Origin: Eupeodes corollae
Lineage: Eukaryota > Arthropoda > Insecta > Diptera > Syrphidae
DNA length: 64,000 bases
Assembly: GCF_945859685.1 (NCBI RefSeq)
Contig: NC_079147.1
Coordinates: 60,356,946 to 60,420,945 of the forward strand
Direction: 5' to 3'
Below are positions 23,021 through 33,167 of this stretch, piece by piece. The notes below the pieces were generated by a model. That model was given only the letters and a program-made list of their open reading frames with translations, did no database searches and was not told where the DNA came from. The translations under genes and the position numbers were made by a program. The number at the start of each line of letters is the position of its first letter. Positions within the stretch are counted from its first letter, which is position 1.

Positions 23021-24039
23021 TTTTTTCTCAACAATCTTTACTTCAATTTTTTCTTTGTAGGCTTGAAGTTTACTGCAATATAAAGACAGTGGGTATATCT
23101 GAAGGTTTTCTTTCAAGTCTTTGGATAATACTCGCATTTCTATTAAATGCAGCATTATTGTTTTTGTTGTTGTTGATGTTGGATCTTCGCAACTGTGTCG
23201 CTTAGAAGTGAGTGAGTTTGAAGTAAAATGTGAATGTAACCACGGCTTTATTTCTTGGAACTTCAACTTTTCAAGAGTAAAGCATCCTACTGAGTGGATA
23301 TTAATTTTTTGTAATTGAATTTAAGGTCGCACATTAGGGGGGGGGGTGGTACTACATTTAATGGAGGGAAGTTGAAGTCTGACTACATTGTGATGACGTT
23401 TTTTGTTGTTGTCATTGCAAAAGAATATTTATGGAAGCATTGTTGCAACTCTATGTTGGGTAAATTAACAACAAGGAAGTAGAGTGTACGTATTTAGTTT
23501 TGCAGCGATGAGCGTGATATATGATTTACTGATTCAAACCGAAGGAGGAGATATGAGATAAATGAGTTAAGGCACGATTTATACTTCTAGGCATAATGAT
23601 TTGAGTTTAGTCTGGAAGAATATTTCAAGGCTTGCAGATATTAAGAAATGTTACAAAGTTCTTAACTAGAGTCTGGGGTCTAATGTTCGGCTGATAAGAC
23701 AATTTAAGAATTTGGTGGTATAGGCGGACATGACGCGATATCCTCCATTAGCCAAAAACAGTCCAAATTCATGTCTTTCATTTCAGTATAAAAAGAAAAC
23801 GCAGTGGCTTTTTGACAATCACGTATATGTAGTTTTGAGCAATATCCGACTAGTCACAAAAGACTATTTTGCCTCCAAAACCCGGTCTCTAGTTAAGCTA
23901 AATAAGTGGGTTGCCTTTAGTTGTTGAATCAATTAGACGTTATAAGCGATTAAAATAAAAGCTAATTAATAAAAATTCTCTGGTTTCAAGTGTGTAACAA
24001 ATACAATAATTTTCTCTTCATAAAACCTAGAAAAGAGAC

Positions 24040-24248
24040 ATACCAATTTTTTGTAGTTTTATTTTGATACTACCCCTAAACACACTATTGTTATTATTGC
24101 CACCTGTGAGTTGATCATGGAAACACTCACAATCAGTGTGACCAACTATTAAGTCATAAGACTTACATAATACATATGTCAAATAAATTATATCTCTATA
24201 AACATACTCTCAATAAGGAAGCCAGTTCTAAAAGACCAACATGTTTCA
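24040..24248 (+). repeat. Left member of about 200-bp direct repeat pair
   Basis: Shares ctaaacacactattg, tgatcatggaaacactcaca, tcagtgtgaccaactatta and atgtcaaataaattatatc, in the same order and orientation, with 27437-27625. It ends (catgtttcatt) exactly where the Helentron-like element begins. No similar sequence flanks the other Helentron-like copy at 34068-35250. Confidence 0.8.
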
Positions 24249-24478
24249 TTAACTTCCCATAGGAAGTTATTGTAATGGGTCCGATTTGTTAGAATGAAAA
24301 TTTTGACATTTCTCGACGTTTCAAGGTAAAGCGTGCGTGTGTACGTACGTTCGCGAAGTTATTTTCGTCGTCCGTAGCTCAAGAACCAGAAGAGGTAACA
24401 ACTTCAAATAAATTGTGTTATACAGATAATAATGCAAAAAGGGCTCTCAAGAAAATTTAAAAAAAGGGTGAACATTTT

Positions 24479-26541
24479 ACTTACTTTGTGTGAACTATGG
24501 TCTCACCCAACGAAATTCTCCATCTAGCTCGATCCCTAGCTAGATGTCTCCAGTTCGCGCTTCACGTTGGGTGAGGTCACTTCCCACTTGTGCGCGCCAC
24601 CTGATCCGCTGTTTTCCTCTTCTACGCTGTCCTGTGGATTTGGATTCGAAGACTTTACGGGCCGGAACATTGGTTTCCATCCACTCTACGTGACCCAGCC
24701 ATCTTAGTCGTTGGACTTTTACCCTTCTGACTAATACGATGGGATGGGCCGGACAAAAAGAGGATGAAAAACTGCGATATTTACTATGGTGACTGCTACC
24801 ACGAAAACCAACAGCACTTATTTGGATGCGGCTTTGTCATTGGTTCCAAACTTAGGCAACAAGTCTTTAGCTATAAGTGCATCAATGAGCGCCAAATGAC
24901 CATACGCATCAAGTCTAAATTCGGCAACATTAGCCTCATATGCGCGCACGCCCCCACATAAGAAAAAGACGACAACACCAAAGATATGTTCTTCGAGCTC
25001 TTAGACAAAACATATGAGTAGCTACGATATTAAAATAGTCCTGGGCGATTTTAATGCCAAGCTAGGAAGGAAAGACATCTTTGGTGGAATAATCGGGAAG
25101 AACAGCCTGCACGACAACACTTCCGACAATGGATTCAGGCTCATAGATTTTTCTTCGGGGCGAAACGTTATGTTAGCAAATAGGCGTTTTCCACACCTCA
25201 ACATCCGCAAAGGAACTTGGAGTTCTCCAGATCAATCTACAGTCAACCAGATTGACCACATTGCTATCGACGCCAGACATACTTCCACCATCATGGATGT
25301 ACGATTTTTTCTAGGAACTAACATCGACTCGGACCACTACCTCGTTGTAGCGAAGGTAGCACTTCGGGTTTTCAGACCCAAGGCAAAACAGGGAGGTGCT
25401 GGGAGAAGGTCCAAAGTCGAACGACTACAATCGCCAGAGATCGCCAAATCCTTTTCATACCGAGTTGGAAGTAACCTCTCTCGAAGTTCTCTGCCGCCAA
25501 CACAATGTATCGAAAACCAGTGACAACATTGCCAAGATGCAATCAGAGAAGCCGCCTCTGATGTGCTGGGTTTCAAACAGCTACCAACAAGGAATCCTTG
25601 ATTTGATAAGGAATGTCGGCAGGTAAATTCAGCCAAACAACAAGCACGCAAAGCGGCGCTGCATAAAATGACGAGAGCTGCTCATGAGCTCTATGAGCAG
25701 AAGAGGCGAGAGGAACACCGACTTCTCAGATGGAAAATGAGAGGGCATGAGAAGCGTGCAGTCGAAGATGTTGAGAGGTTTAAAAGCAGGAATGAAGTTC
25801 GAAAATTTCATGAACAGGTGAAACGAAATTCACAGGTACTTAAACCTAGAACCGAAGGCTGCAAAGACGAAGGAGAAATATCATAGTGGAACCGCAGTCA
25901 ATGCTGAGGATATGGAAGGACCATTTCTGCAGACTGTATAACGGCGACGACGAACTGAATTCCGCTGTCAGGCAGGATGATCCATTCAACATAGACGACG
26001 AAAGCCAACAATCCCGTCCTCCCGAATTAGACGAAGTAAAGATTGCTTGAATGCCGAGCTCTTTAAAGCAGCTGGAGATAAGTTGGTTAGGAGCATGCAC
26101 CAACTTATCTGTAAGATATGATCGGAAGAAAGCATGCCCCATCAGTATCGGTTGCCCGATACTGAAAAAATAGACCCTCTAAACTGCACCGACTATAGAG
26201 GAATCAGTCTGCTTAACATTGCCTATAAAATCTTCTCTGCCGTAATATGTGAACGTCTAAAGCCCATCGTCAAAATCCTGATAGGTCCTTATCAGTGTGG
26301 TTATAGACCAGGAAAATCCACAGTTGATCAAATATTCACATTACGGCAGATCCTGGAAAAAACCCAAGAACACCAAATCGACACCCAGCATCTTTTCATC
26401 GATTTCAAGACCGCATATGACAGCATCTGCGGGACGAGCTGTATAGGGCCAAGTCTTGTTTTGGCAAACCTGCTTAACTCGTCCGTTTGTGCAGGATGAC
26501 TATGGAGAATTCACGCTGCTCCATAAAGGTTAGACAAAAGA
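24479..26541. mobile_element. RTE/BovB-like retrotransposon with 5' inversion
   Basis: The 2.06-kb insertion is flanked by gtgaacatttt (24468-24478) and gtgaatatttt (26542-26552), an 11-bp duplication with one difference. From the left, 24479-24735 is the 3' end in minus orientation: the acttactt tail, then a C-terminus reading RLRWLGHVEWME and GQRRRGKQRIRWRAQVGSDL. At about 24735-24745 the orientation flips, and 24746-26541 is endonuclease to mid-RT in plus orientation. A 3' piece in one direction joined to an inverted, 5'-truncated piece is the classic product of twin priming in LINEs. Confidence 0.82.
24746..26532 (+). pseudogene. Endonuclease-RT ORF of RTE copy 2 (inverted 5' segment)
   Basis: The endonuclease is nearly whole: IYYGDCYHENQQHLFGCGFV, GNISLICAHAPT then a stop, IKIVLGDFNAKLGRKDIFGG, NQIDHIAIDARHTSTIMDVR and the catalytic SDHYLV. 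A linker follows (HELYEQKRREEHRLLRWKMR). RT then has CTDYRGISLLNIAYKI, QCGYRPGKSTVDQIFTLRQI and LFIDFKTAYDSI (motif A), and is cut after MENSRCSIKVRQK, before motif B. The frame is interrupted at several places (after HAPT, after CIENQ, and around 25890-26130). Same family as the copy at 18202-20783 and complementary to it: this one keeps the parts that copy has lost. Confidence 0.85.
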
Positions 26542-27436
26542 GTGAATATTTTGGTTAGCATTAAATATCTTACGAACCAAAAACGCTAGAGACTTGAATT
26601 AATTTATATATTGTAACGTAATACCAAACCAGTGTATTTTTGGAAAAATTAATGATTTTTTTATAAATCAACAAAACTGAAAAAAATTGTCACCCCGAAA
26701 ATTGTACGACTAAAATATTATTCATCTCCAAAACAACATCCGATAAAATTTTGAAAAAAAACTGATTGACAGTTTTTTCATATAAGAAATAAAAACCTAA
26801 AAAGTTAATAAAAACTGAATTTCGATTCAAATATCTTTTCAAAACTTTGATATATTGGCTTAAAACTACTTTCAAGTTATAAGAAATATTGTTTTCAACA
26901 TTCAGTAAAATTTTGAGAAAAATCTAATTGACAATTTTCTTACAAAAAATAAAAACCTACAAAAAAACAATACTAAAACTTGGTAAAAATTTCCTTTCGA
27001 CTTAAATAGCTTGTCAAAAATTAAAAATTGTGTCTTCAAACTTTTTTTATTTCACAGAAAATATTGTTTTCGATTTTTATTATTTTTTATAAAAATCCAA
27101 GAGCCCGTTTTTTCATATAAAAAATAGCACATTTGGTAAAAATTGAAGTTCGGTTCTTGATATCTACCAAATTAATTTCATTCATCCAATTCGTTAACAT
27201 TTTAGAAATGCTACTAAAATTGGTAAACATTTGTTTTCGACTAAAAATCTAATTTACAAAACTGATTATCAAACTAAACTATTTTTTTAAAAGAAAAATA
27301 TTGTGGGTAGTTTAAAAATTCTAAGGAATAATTCAACTAACAACTTTTTTAACCCAACCCTACAAACTTTTAAGCAAGACAAATCGACAGCCGGGATGGG
27401 AAGTTATCAGTGCGGGTCGCAACCCAGCCTCTTTTT

Positions 27437-27625
27437 GTTGTTTTATATTGACACTTCACCTAAACACACTATTGTAATTATTGCTACCTGTGACTTGATC
27501 ATGGAAACACTCACATTCAGTGTGACCAACTATTAAATCATAGCACTTATGTCAAATAAATTATATCGCTTTAAACTTACTTTTAATAAAAAAGCTTGTT
27601 CTAAGAAACCCATGTGTTTCATTTT
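27437..27625 (+). repeat. Right member of about 200-bp direct repeat pair
   Basis: Counterpart of 24040-24248, starting directly after the 3' end of the Helentron-like element (gcctcttttt) and ending catgtgtttcatt. The two members differ by substitutions and small indels. Confidence 0.8.
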
Positions 27626-29646
27626 TAATAATTTGGATATGTTTGTTTTTAATTTAAAAATACTACTTATGTCACTTAACTATCTGAAAAGTCAAATTGC
27701 CATGAATTGACAACGCCAACACTAATTTCTTTAATGAGCTTGAGAACTTAAAATATTAATGCAAGACAGAAATATTGTTTAAGTTATTTTTTTGGGAACA
27801 AGACATCAGGTAGCATGGCTCAAAAATGCCCACTGAAACTGAAAAAATATACCTCAATATCAGGTCCTCATTTCGAAAAAAAAGAACCGATAAGATAATG
27901 CTGCCAGCGTTTGAACCCAACTATTTTTGCTTATTCACGAAGCCATTTAACTAGAAATTATGTCAGCTCTAGACAAAGTTCAATGCAATATGTATGAACT
28001 TCTCTAAAAAACAATCTTGTTAGTGACAGTTTGAGAATCTCAACTGTCAAATCATAGACATCAACCATATCATTTGTAGCTTTAAAAATATCCTATATAT
28101 TTAAAAGTCTTAAAACCCATAACCTATTTAAATTAACTATCAAAATATTTATAATCGTTTTGGAACATTTTTAAACATGTTTGATTTTATTTTATTTTTT
28201 CAGATTTACAACACAAACGGAACTAATTGAGTGGTATGTTATGTTATATGTCAAGCTGCTCTGTCAGTTAAAGTTGTGTATGCTTTTAATTCTCTCACCT
28301 TGTCCAATAGCCATGTTTTTTTTTCATTTTCTAAAGTGCATTTTCGTAAACACAAAAGACGGTATTTATTTTTAAGTCTCGTCTCTACTAAGACCCAAAA
28401 AAAAACAACAAGTAGCATAAAAATGAAAGTCGTCCAAACAAAAATTGAACACAAAGATATCGGGGTATACTCATAGCCTGGGTTATATGCGCTTCCATTG
28501 GAGATGCATTTTGAATTCAAAACATCCATAACTAACCTAAAACCAACCAGCATCCATTGAGCTTATAAGCATCATTGCATTGGCTTGAAAAAATAACAAT
28601 CGTATAGCTTATGCGTGGTCGTAGGGTAAGTAACCTTTTCGAGATGGAATCAACTGAACAAGATCACATAATTCGTCTTGTGAACTCTCCATTTTTGTTG
28701 TTATTGTTGTGGCTGTTTTTAGAGATGTTTTGTAAATTGAACATTATTGAGCTTACAACAACAACAACAAATGTAATTTACCTATGTACAAACTTTAACT
28801 TTTTTCGTATTCACGAAAGCGCCAGCCATCAGCTATCAGACATAAGCCAGGCCAAGCAAGATGTGACTCATAAAGCCTGATCATAAATTACCTTCGAAGA
28901 AGAAGACAGGTCGTCGGAAATTAATTTTGTTTTGGTGTAATTTTTTTTTTTTAAATTATTTTCATGACAAAGGAAAGTGAAATTTACATTGAAACTCACA
29001 ATCACAGGGAAGTTGACAAAAAGTTTAAGCACGATGCATTGGAAAATAATTTACAGGAACAATAAAAGGTAGATGAAGATGATACGAACAAAATTCAATA
29101 TGAAATCGAGATTTCTGTTGTCGGGCATTTTCTGGTTATTTTTAAATTTATAGTTAGTAATAAAATGACGTTTTTTGTTTTTCGTTTTTTTCGTTGATCC
29201 ATCAATATCGTCATTAATTATTTTAAGTAAAAAGAATTGGAAAAAAAAAGAAAACACAAATTAATTTAAAGGTCAATGAATTAGTGTTGTATAAATAAAA
29301 TGTTAAGAAATAATTTTTTAATGAGATTTTGTGAATGCGGGGATTTATTATCCGGCAGGTAAAACTGCTTATTAACGAGATTATTTAGTGTACACAAAAC
29401 ACTAATCACAATTAATTAGATTAAGCTTTTACTTTAGATAAATTTCAAGATAATTATCAAGTTTTTAAATGGAAATACAAATTCAATACAGGAAGAATTT
29501 TCAAGCCACACTTACAGAACGGAAACTTAGTTTATTGATAAAAATGCCAAAGGGTGCGTTCAAAGAACCAACGCCCGACGGATTTTAAATAGAGCCCTAG
29601 TTTCTAATTCCGCATTAGACAGCTGTCAAAAAATGTCTCTTTTCAT
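27626..29646. other. Non-coding stretch with a short DD41D remnant
   Basis: No supported gene. At about 27930-27990 the words tttttgcttattcacgaagc and catttaactagaaattatg resemble the DD41D transposase segment at 1200-1260 (LNGYVNKQN), so a degraded fragment is likely. Frames at 28181-28553 and 28611-28880 are unconvincing. Confidence 0.45.
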
Positions 29647-30117
29647 TGGGCAGGTTCAGACAACATAAGGGACTTAATTTTGCAGTCATCTGCATTCTTT
29701 GAACACAAATTTTGAAGAAAGCAGATAATTACTTTTTCAAGTGTCATGAATAACAAAACTCAGAACTTTACTTTTACATTTAGTTCATCGTATAAAAACT
29801 ACCAAGAACAATATTATCTACAAAACACTCCTCAGCCAATCAACGTTTGTACTTTGTAATATAAGAATTTATTACTTATTTCTTTTGCAAATTGCAATTG
29901 GTCAGAAAATAAAAATGACAGTAAATCAACATGATTTACTGTCATTTTGACATAAGCTGACTTGACTTGATAGTTAGGGAGATTTTTCTTGACTTACATT
30001 CCAGTCAACTTTCCATTAAAGTTGCCTTAATTGGACGGTCATTTTTTAGCAGCTAGCCAACTAGATACCGGAAACTTGCCTTACTTTCAAGTCACTTAAG
30101 TCGTGTGAACCTGCCCA
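29647..30117. mobile_element. MITE with TGGGCAGGTTCA ends and internal hairpin
   Basis: A 471-bp element. The left end reads tgggcaggttcagacaacat and continues aagggactt. The right end, reverse-complemented, reads tgggcaggttcacacgactt and continues aagtgactt. The inverted repeats are about 30 bp and mostly identical. A target duplication is not obvious. No open frame. It contains a perfect hairpin at 29912-29948. Confidence 0.7.
29912..29948. repeat. Perfect 16-bp palindromic hairpin
   Basis: Arms 29912-29927 (aaaatgacagtaaatc) and 29933-29948 are exact reverse complements around the loop aacat, in the middle of the MITE 29647-30117. Confidence 0.92.
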
Positions 30118-30159
30118 GTGGTTCTAGCTAGTCAAAAACACTCTAGTAAAGATATATGT

Positions 30160-30660
30160 AAATCCTCGGTAGCCATATTGGTTTGCATACACCGGAAATC
30201 GGACTCATAAACTAATTTCAGTATGCGTGTGATTTCTCCTCTTACTTACTTACTTAATGTGGCGCTACAGTCCTGTGTGAACTAGGGCATCATCCGGCAA
30301 ACTTCTGCATCTAGCTCGGTCTCTAGATAGATGCCTCCCGTTTCGCGCTCCAAGACGAAGTCCGTGACTACCTCAAAGTTACGTCTGTCGATGGTGACGT
30401 TTTCACCAAGACGGTGTTGCATGTCATTTCTTGACGACAGCATGTACTTTGTTTTGCCCTCATTTACCGTTAAACCCATTTTAGCCGCCCCTGCCTCAGT
30501 TAATCCTTTGTTTCTCCTCTAATTTTATTAAATTTCCCCTTAAACTTATTAAGTGATTCTATGTATTCGTGAAAACACGTCAATTTTTCTCGTTGAATTC
30601 GGCCACATTACAAATACAACAAAGTAAGCAAATGGATATTGGAGGGTGATTCGTACGAAG
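30160..30660 (+). repeat. Dispersed repeat X, copy 1 (interrupted by RTE fragment)
   Basis: Shares cggtagccat-ttggtttgc and, further on, acaaatacaacaaagtaa followed by a ttggagggtgat-cgta stretch with 31974-32200. The second part also occurs at 59688-59745. The RTE fragment 30243-30510 sits between the two parts. Nature unknown and no terminal structure recognised. Confidence 0.6.
30243..30510 (-). mobile_element. RTE/BovB-like retrotransposon, short 5'-truncated copy
   Basis: A 268-bp insertion flanked by tttctcctct at 30233-30242 and 30511-30520. The 3' tail is tacttacttactt, then gtggcgctacagtcc as in the copy at 18202. The minus frame reads KMGLTVNEGKTKYMLSSRND and NFEVVTDFVLE (just after the YADD region) and jumps by internal deletion to the final residues. 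Confidence 0.87.
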
Positions 30661-30881
30661 GATTTATATCTTCATATAGAGTGTTTCTGGTTCTAGTGTT
30701 AACGTTTTTTGACATCAAAAGCTCGGTTAAGTTGTTTTCAACTTTTATGTAGTAGCGCAAATTCTCCATGGTCATGATGTACAAACGGACGGGTTTGGCA
30801 GCTATGTCAAAATTAGACATGGTTCTATAACTGTTACCTAACTGATCGGTGATTGTTGATTTTGAAAATATCGACTCTTAA

Positions 30882-31305
30882 GCAGCATTCACATGAGCGC
30901 GACCAACGAACGACGAATGACTTACGAAATGTGAGTTTATATACGTTTGAAGACATATTTCCACACAAATTCTTAACAAAACGATAGCAATATAGTTTCT
31001 ATTTGATTTATGATGCATACTTTTACTTTTCCATGTCATATGTACAATTAATAAATTTTAGAAAACAAATATATTCGTAGCGAAAAAAATTGAAGTTGAT
31101 ACTAACTGTCAAACTTTATTCGCGTTCCACATTATCCACACTCCTAACGAATAAAATAATCGCGCATACTTAACCTAAAAAAATCATTTTTGTTTTGGTT
31201 TCGGTGGTCAAAGTCAAACTTTTTTCGCAACAAAAAAAGAAATGTCAAAATCGACGAATATTCGTTCATTCGTTCATCGTTGGTCGTGCTCATGTGAATA
31301 ATGCT
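30882..31305. mobile_element. TTAA-flanked MITE, subfamily 1, copy 1
   Basis: TTAA at 30878-30881 and 31306-31309 flanks inverted ends sharing attcacatgagc-cgaccaacga. The interior has cgatagcaatatagtttcta and the word gtggaacgcgaat on the other strand. TTAA duplications suggest piggyBac-type mobilisation, although the ends do not begin with CCC. No coding sequence. A copy in the opposite orientation is at 35648-36034. Confidence 0.75.
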
Positions 31306-31332
31306 TTAAAGTGTCCACAATGGGTTAGTTAA

Positions 31333-31600
31333 CCCGCCAAAGGTGACGTAAATTTGACTTTAATCAATGGTGATGCCGGTCTCACGGACCGGGTTTATCA
31401 ATGAAGATTTTTCGAAATGTTTTACTAATATTTTGTGTTTTTCTTTTAATATATGTTCCAACAGTGATATACACACAGAAGCTCTTTTATTACAATACAC
31501 AAATTCAAATTCAACAAAAAGCAATGACGGAGAAAAAAGTTATTAGGATTTTTCGCACTTCCGGTCTCACAGACCAGTAGGTCACCGTTTTTCTCAATAA
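31333..31600 (+). mobile_element. piggyBac-like end with GGTCTCAC hairpin repeats
   Basis: TTAA (31329-31332) is followed by cccgccaaaggtgacg, a piggyBac-like start. A perfect hairpin CCGGTC-tcacg-GACCGG is at 31376-31392, and a second copy of the motif (ccggtctcacagacc) is at 31561-31575, followed by ggtcaccg. A matching right end with TTAA was not found, so the element is probably truncated or decayed. No transposase. Confidence 0.4.
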
Positions 31601-31973
31601 GATTGACATTTTTTTATATGGTCCACATTTCGAATTGCTTACTTAATAGTGCAATAAATTTCTTCTTACGTCACGTTGAGTATTCAACATTTTTAAAACT
31701 GTCAGTTTTTACAGATTTAAAAGCTTTCGTTTGTTGAGGTTTTTACCTACAAAATGTGTTTGCAAATGTACTTCTAAAAGCCATAAATGACTCATGCATG
31801 ACAACGCACGCCAAGTCTTAAGCATTAAATGCCAAAAAGATATCGGAATCAAACAAAATTACAGGTCCCTCCAGATTTTAGGAATAAAAACAGCATTAAT
31901 TCAAAAGAAAATAGAGCGGGTAAAATGTATGATAAAAAAGGCATTGTGTGAAAGAGTGATTCAATGAAGAAAC

Positions 31974-32200
31974 TTCGGTAGCCATCTTGGTTTGCCTACA
32001 TGCTAAAGCGAACAGCTGATCTTATTAGTTTCTTGAATGTGTGCGTGACATTGGCTCTCAAAACTCATTATGTCACTCAATGTTATGCAGCCAACAAATT
32101 TCTGTTAGAATTCATAACTTTTCATCGACATTATAAATACAACAATGTAAACAAATGGGTTTTGGAGGGTGATACGTGATTTATATATGCATTTTGGCAT
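31974..32200 (+). repeat. Dispersed repeat X, copy 2
   Basis: Uninterrupted counterpart of 30160-30660: cggtagccatcttggtttgc, then ataaatacaacaatgtaaac and ttttggagggtgatacgt. Confidence 0.55.
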
Positions 32201-32420
32201 TTCCTATAATCTGCATTTATAAATGTATGGTTCATTCTATAATCTGCATTTATGAATTTATTCTTCCTTTTGTTTGAAAGTGCAGAACAGTGTCAATTCA
32301 CCAATTACAAAGTGTATCTGATTTCGATGCTTCACTCATAAGAGTTTTTAGTAATTTCCATTACCAATTTTTTTTTAAACCAATTTCCTCAAAGCCATCA
32401 ATGTTTAGGAACTTACTCGA

Positions 32421-32812
32421 AAGCATCTTGCACATGAACTACGAACTCCGGACTGTGGTTATCCGCACATTTTTACTTTTCTTTCAAATGAGCTTTATTT
32501 CTATTCGCACACAGCGACGAATTGTCAGTTTATAATTAACCTATTTAACAAACAAAACAAGGATGGTATCGGTATGTGGAACGCGAATACAGTTTGACAG
32601 TTCGTAGCAACCACACTGCAATTCGTTACTTCCAAATTGATTTAACAAAATTGTATTGTTTTAAAGAACAAAATGCAAATTTTATTATCCTAACATAATT
32701 GTCAATTGGTTTCTTATAATTTAAATGAGTTTTTGTTTGAAATTGAATTTTTGAAATGTGTAAAATCACGTTTGCTTGTTCATTCGTTGTTCGTTCTCAT
32801 GTGCAAGGAGCC
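32421..32812. mobile_element. TTAA-type MITE, subfamily 2, copy 1
   Basis: The ends contain cttgcacatga (left) and its reverse complement tcatgtgcaagg (right). The interior matches 45365-45797 closely, for example gctttatttctattcgcaca, gtttgacagttcgtagcaac and attgtcaattggtttcttat. A block of about 60 bp is missing relative to that copy. It shares gtggaacgcgaat and gacagttcgta with subfamily 1. It abuts the next MITE. Confidence 0.68.
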
Positions 32813-32815
32813 TTA

Positions 32816-33164
32816 TGGCTGAATCACAAACACGCTTCAGCTTCGGCTTCGTCTGCGTTACGGTGGGCCTGCTTCAAGGTTGCTTTGAATGACATTTCTA
32901 TTATTTCATCCCTCCAAAGAGCAAATATTTTGTTTGTTGACATTTTTTTACAGCTGTTGAGCTGTCAGACAAAGCGAATGTTCAGATAATTGAACTAGAG
33001 CTTCCGTTTGGAGTCACATTACGTTACATTACGTTCTTTTCCTTACGATTGTCAAACGAAACGTAAGGTCGAAGCTCCATTGTGATAGCATGCATTGAAA
33101 TCCTATGGCTGAACTCGTACACGTCAGGCGAAGCCGAAGCTGAAGCGTGTTTGTGTTTCAGCCA
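32816..33164. mobile_element. TTA-flanked MITE (PIF/Harbinger-like), copy 1
   Basis: TTA at 32813-32815 and 33165-33167 flanks inverted repeats of about 37 bp, starting tggctgaatcacaaacacgc and continuing ttcagcttcggcttcg. Two other copies are at 42873-43194 and 59342-59673. The 3-bp TWA target and the absence of coding capacity suggest a non-autonomous PIF/Harbinger element. The frame 32756-32989 crossing it is a shadow. Confidence 0.8.
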
Positions 33165-33167
33165 TTA

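Larger units (their letters stand above)
22269..24039. other. Non-coding stretch with GA-rich and TCTGG repeats
   Basis: No supported gene. It contains a GAGA-type purine run (22827-22850), four TCTGG units (23001-23020) and a G-run (23336-23346). Frames overlapping the purine run (22663-22984) owe their length to the Arg-Glu repeat. Confidence 0.55.
24249..27436 (+). mobile_element. Helentron/DINE-like element, interrupted copy
   Basis: Pieces 24249-24478 and 26542-27436 align in order with the uninterrupted copy 34068-35250. The start has the hairpin AACTTCC-cata-GGAAGTT. The middle carries degenerate units of about 173 bp (gaaaaa-atct-attgacag recurring near 26735, 26908 and 27080). The end has aagcaagacaaatcgacag, then atgggaagttatcagtg and a terminal T-run. 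An RTE retrotransposon splits it. Non-coding. Classification is inferred from structure. Confidence 0.65.

Noticed and set aside
24040..27625. LTR retrotransposon with 200-bp LTRs
   Set aside because: The enclosed DNA is a Helentron-like element plus an RTE copy; there is no primer-binding site, polypurine tract, gag or integrase, and the repeats do not begin TG or end CA.
32756..32989. 77-residue frame, similar to a frame at 59425-59691
   Set aside because: The similarity arises because both lie in copies of the same MITE; the sequence is terminal inverted repeat, not protein-coding.
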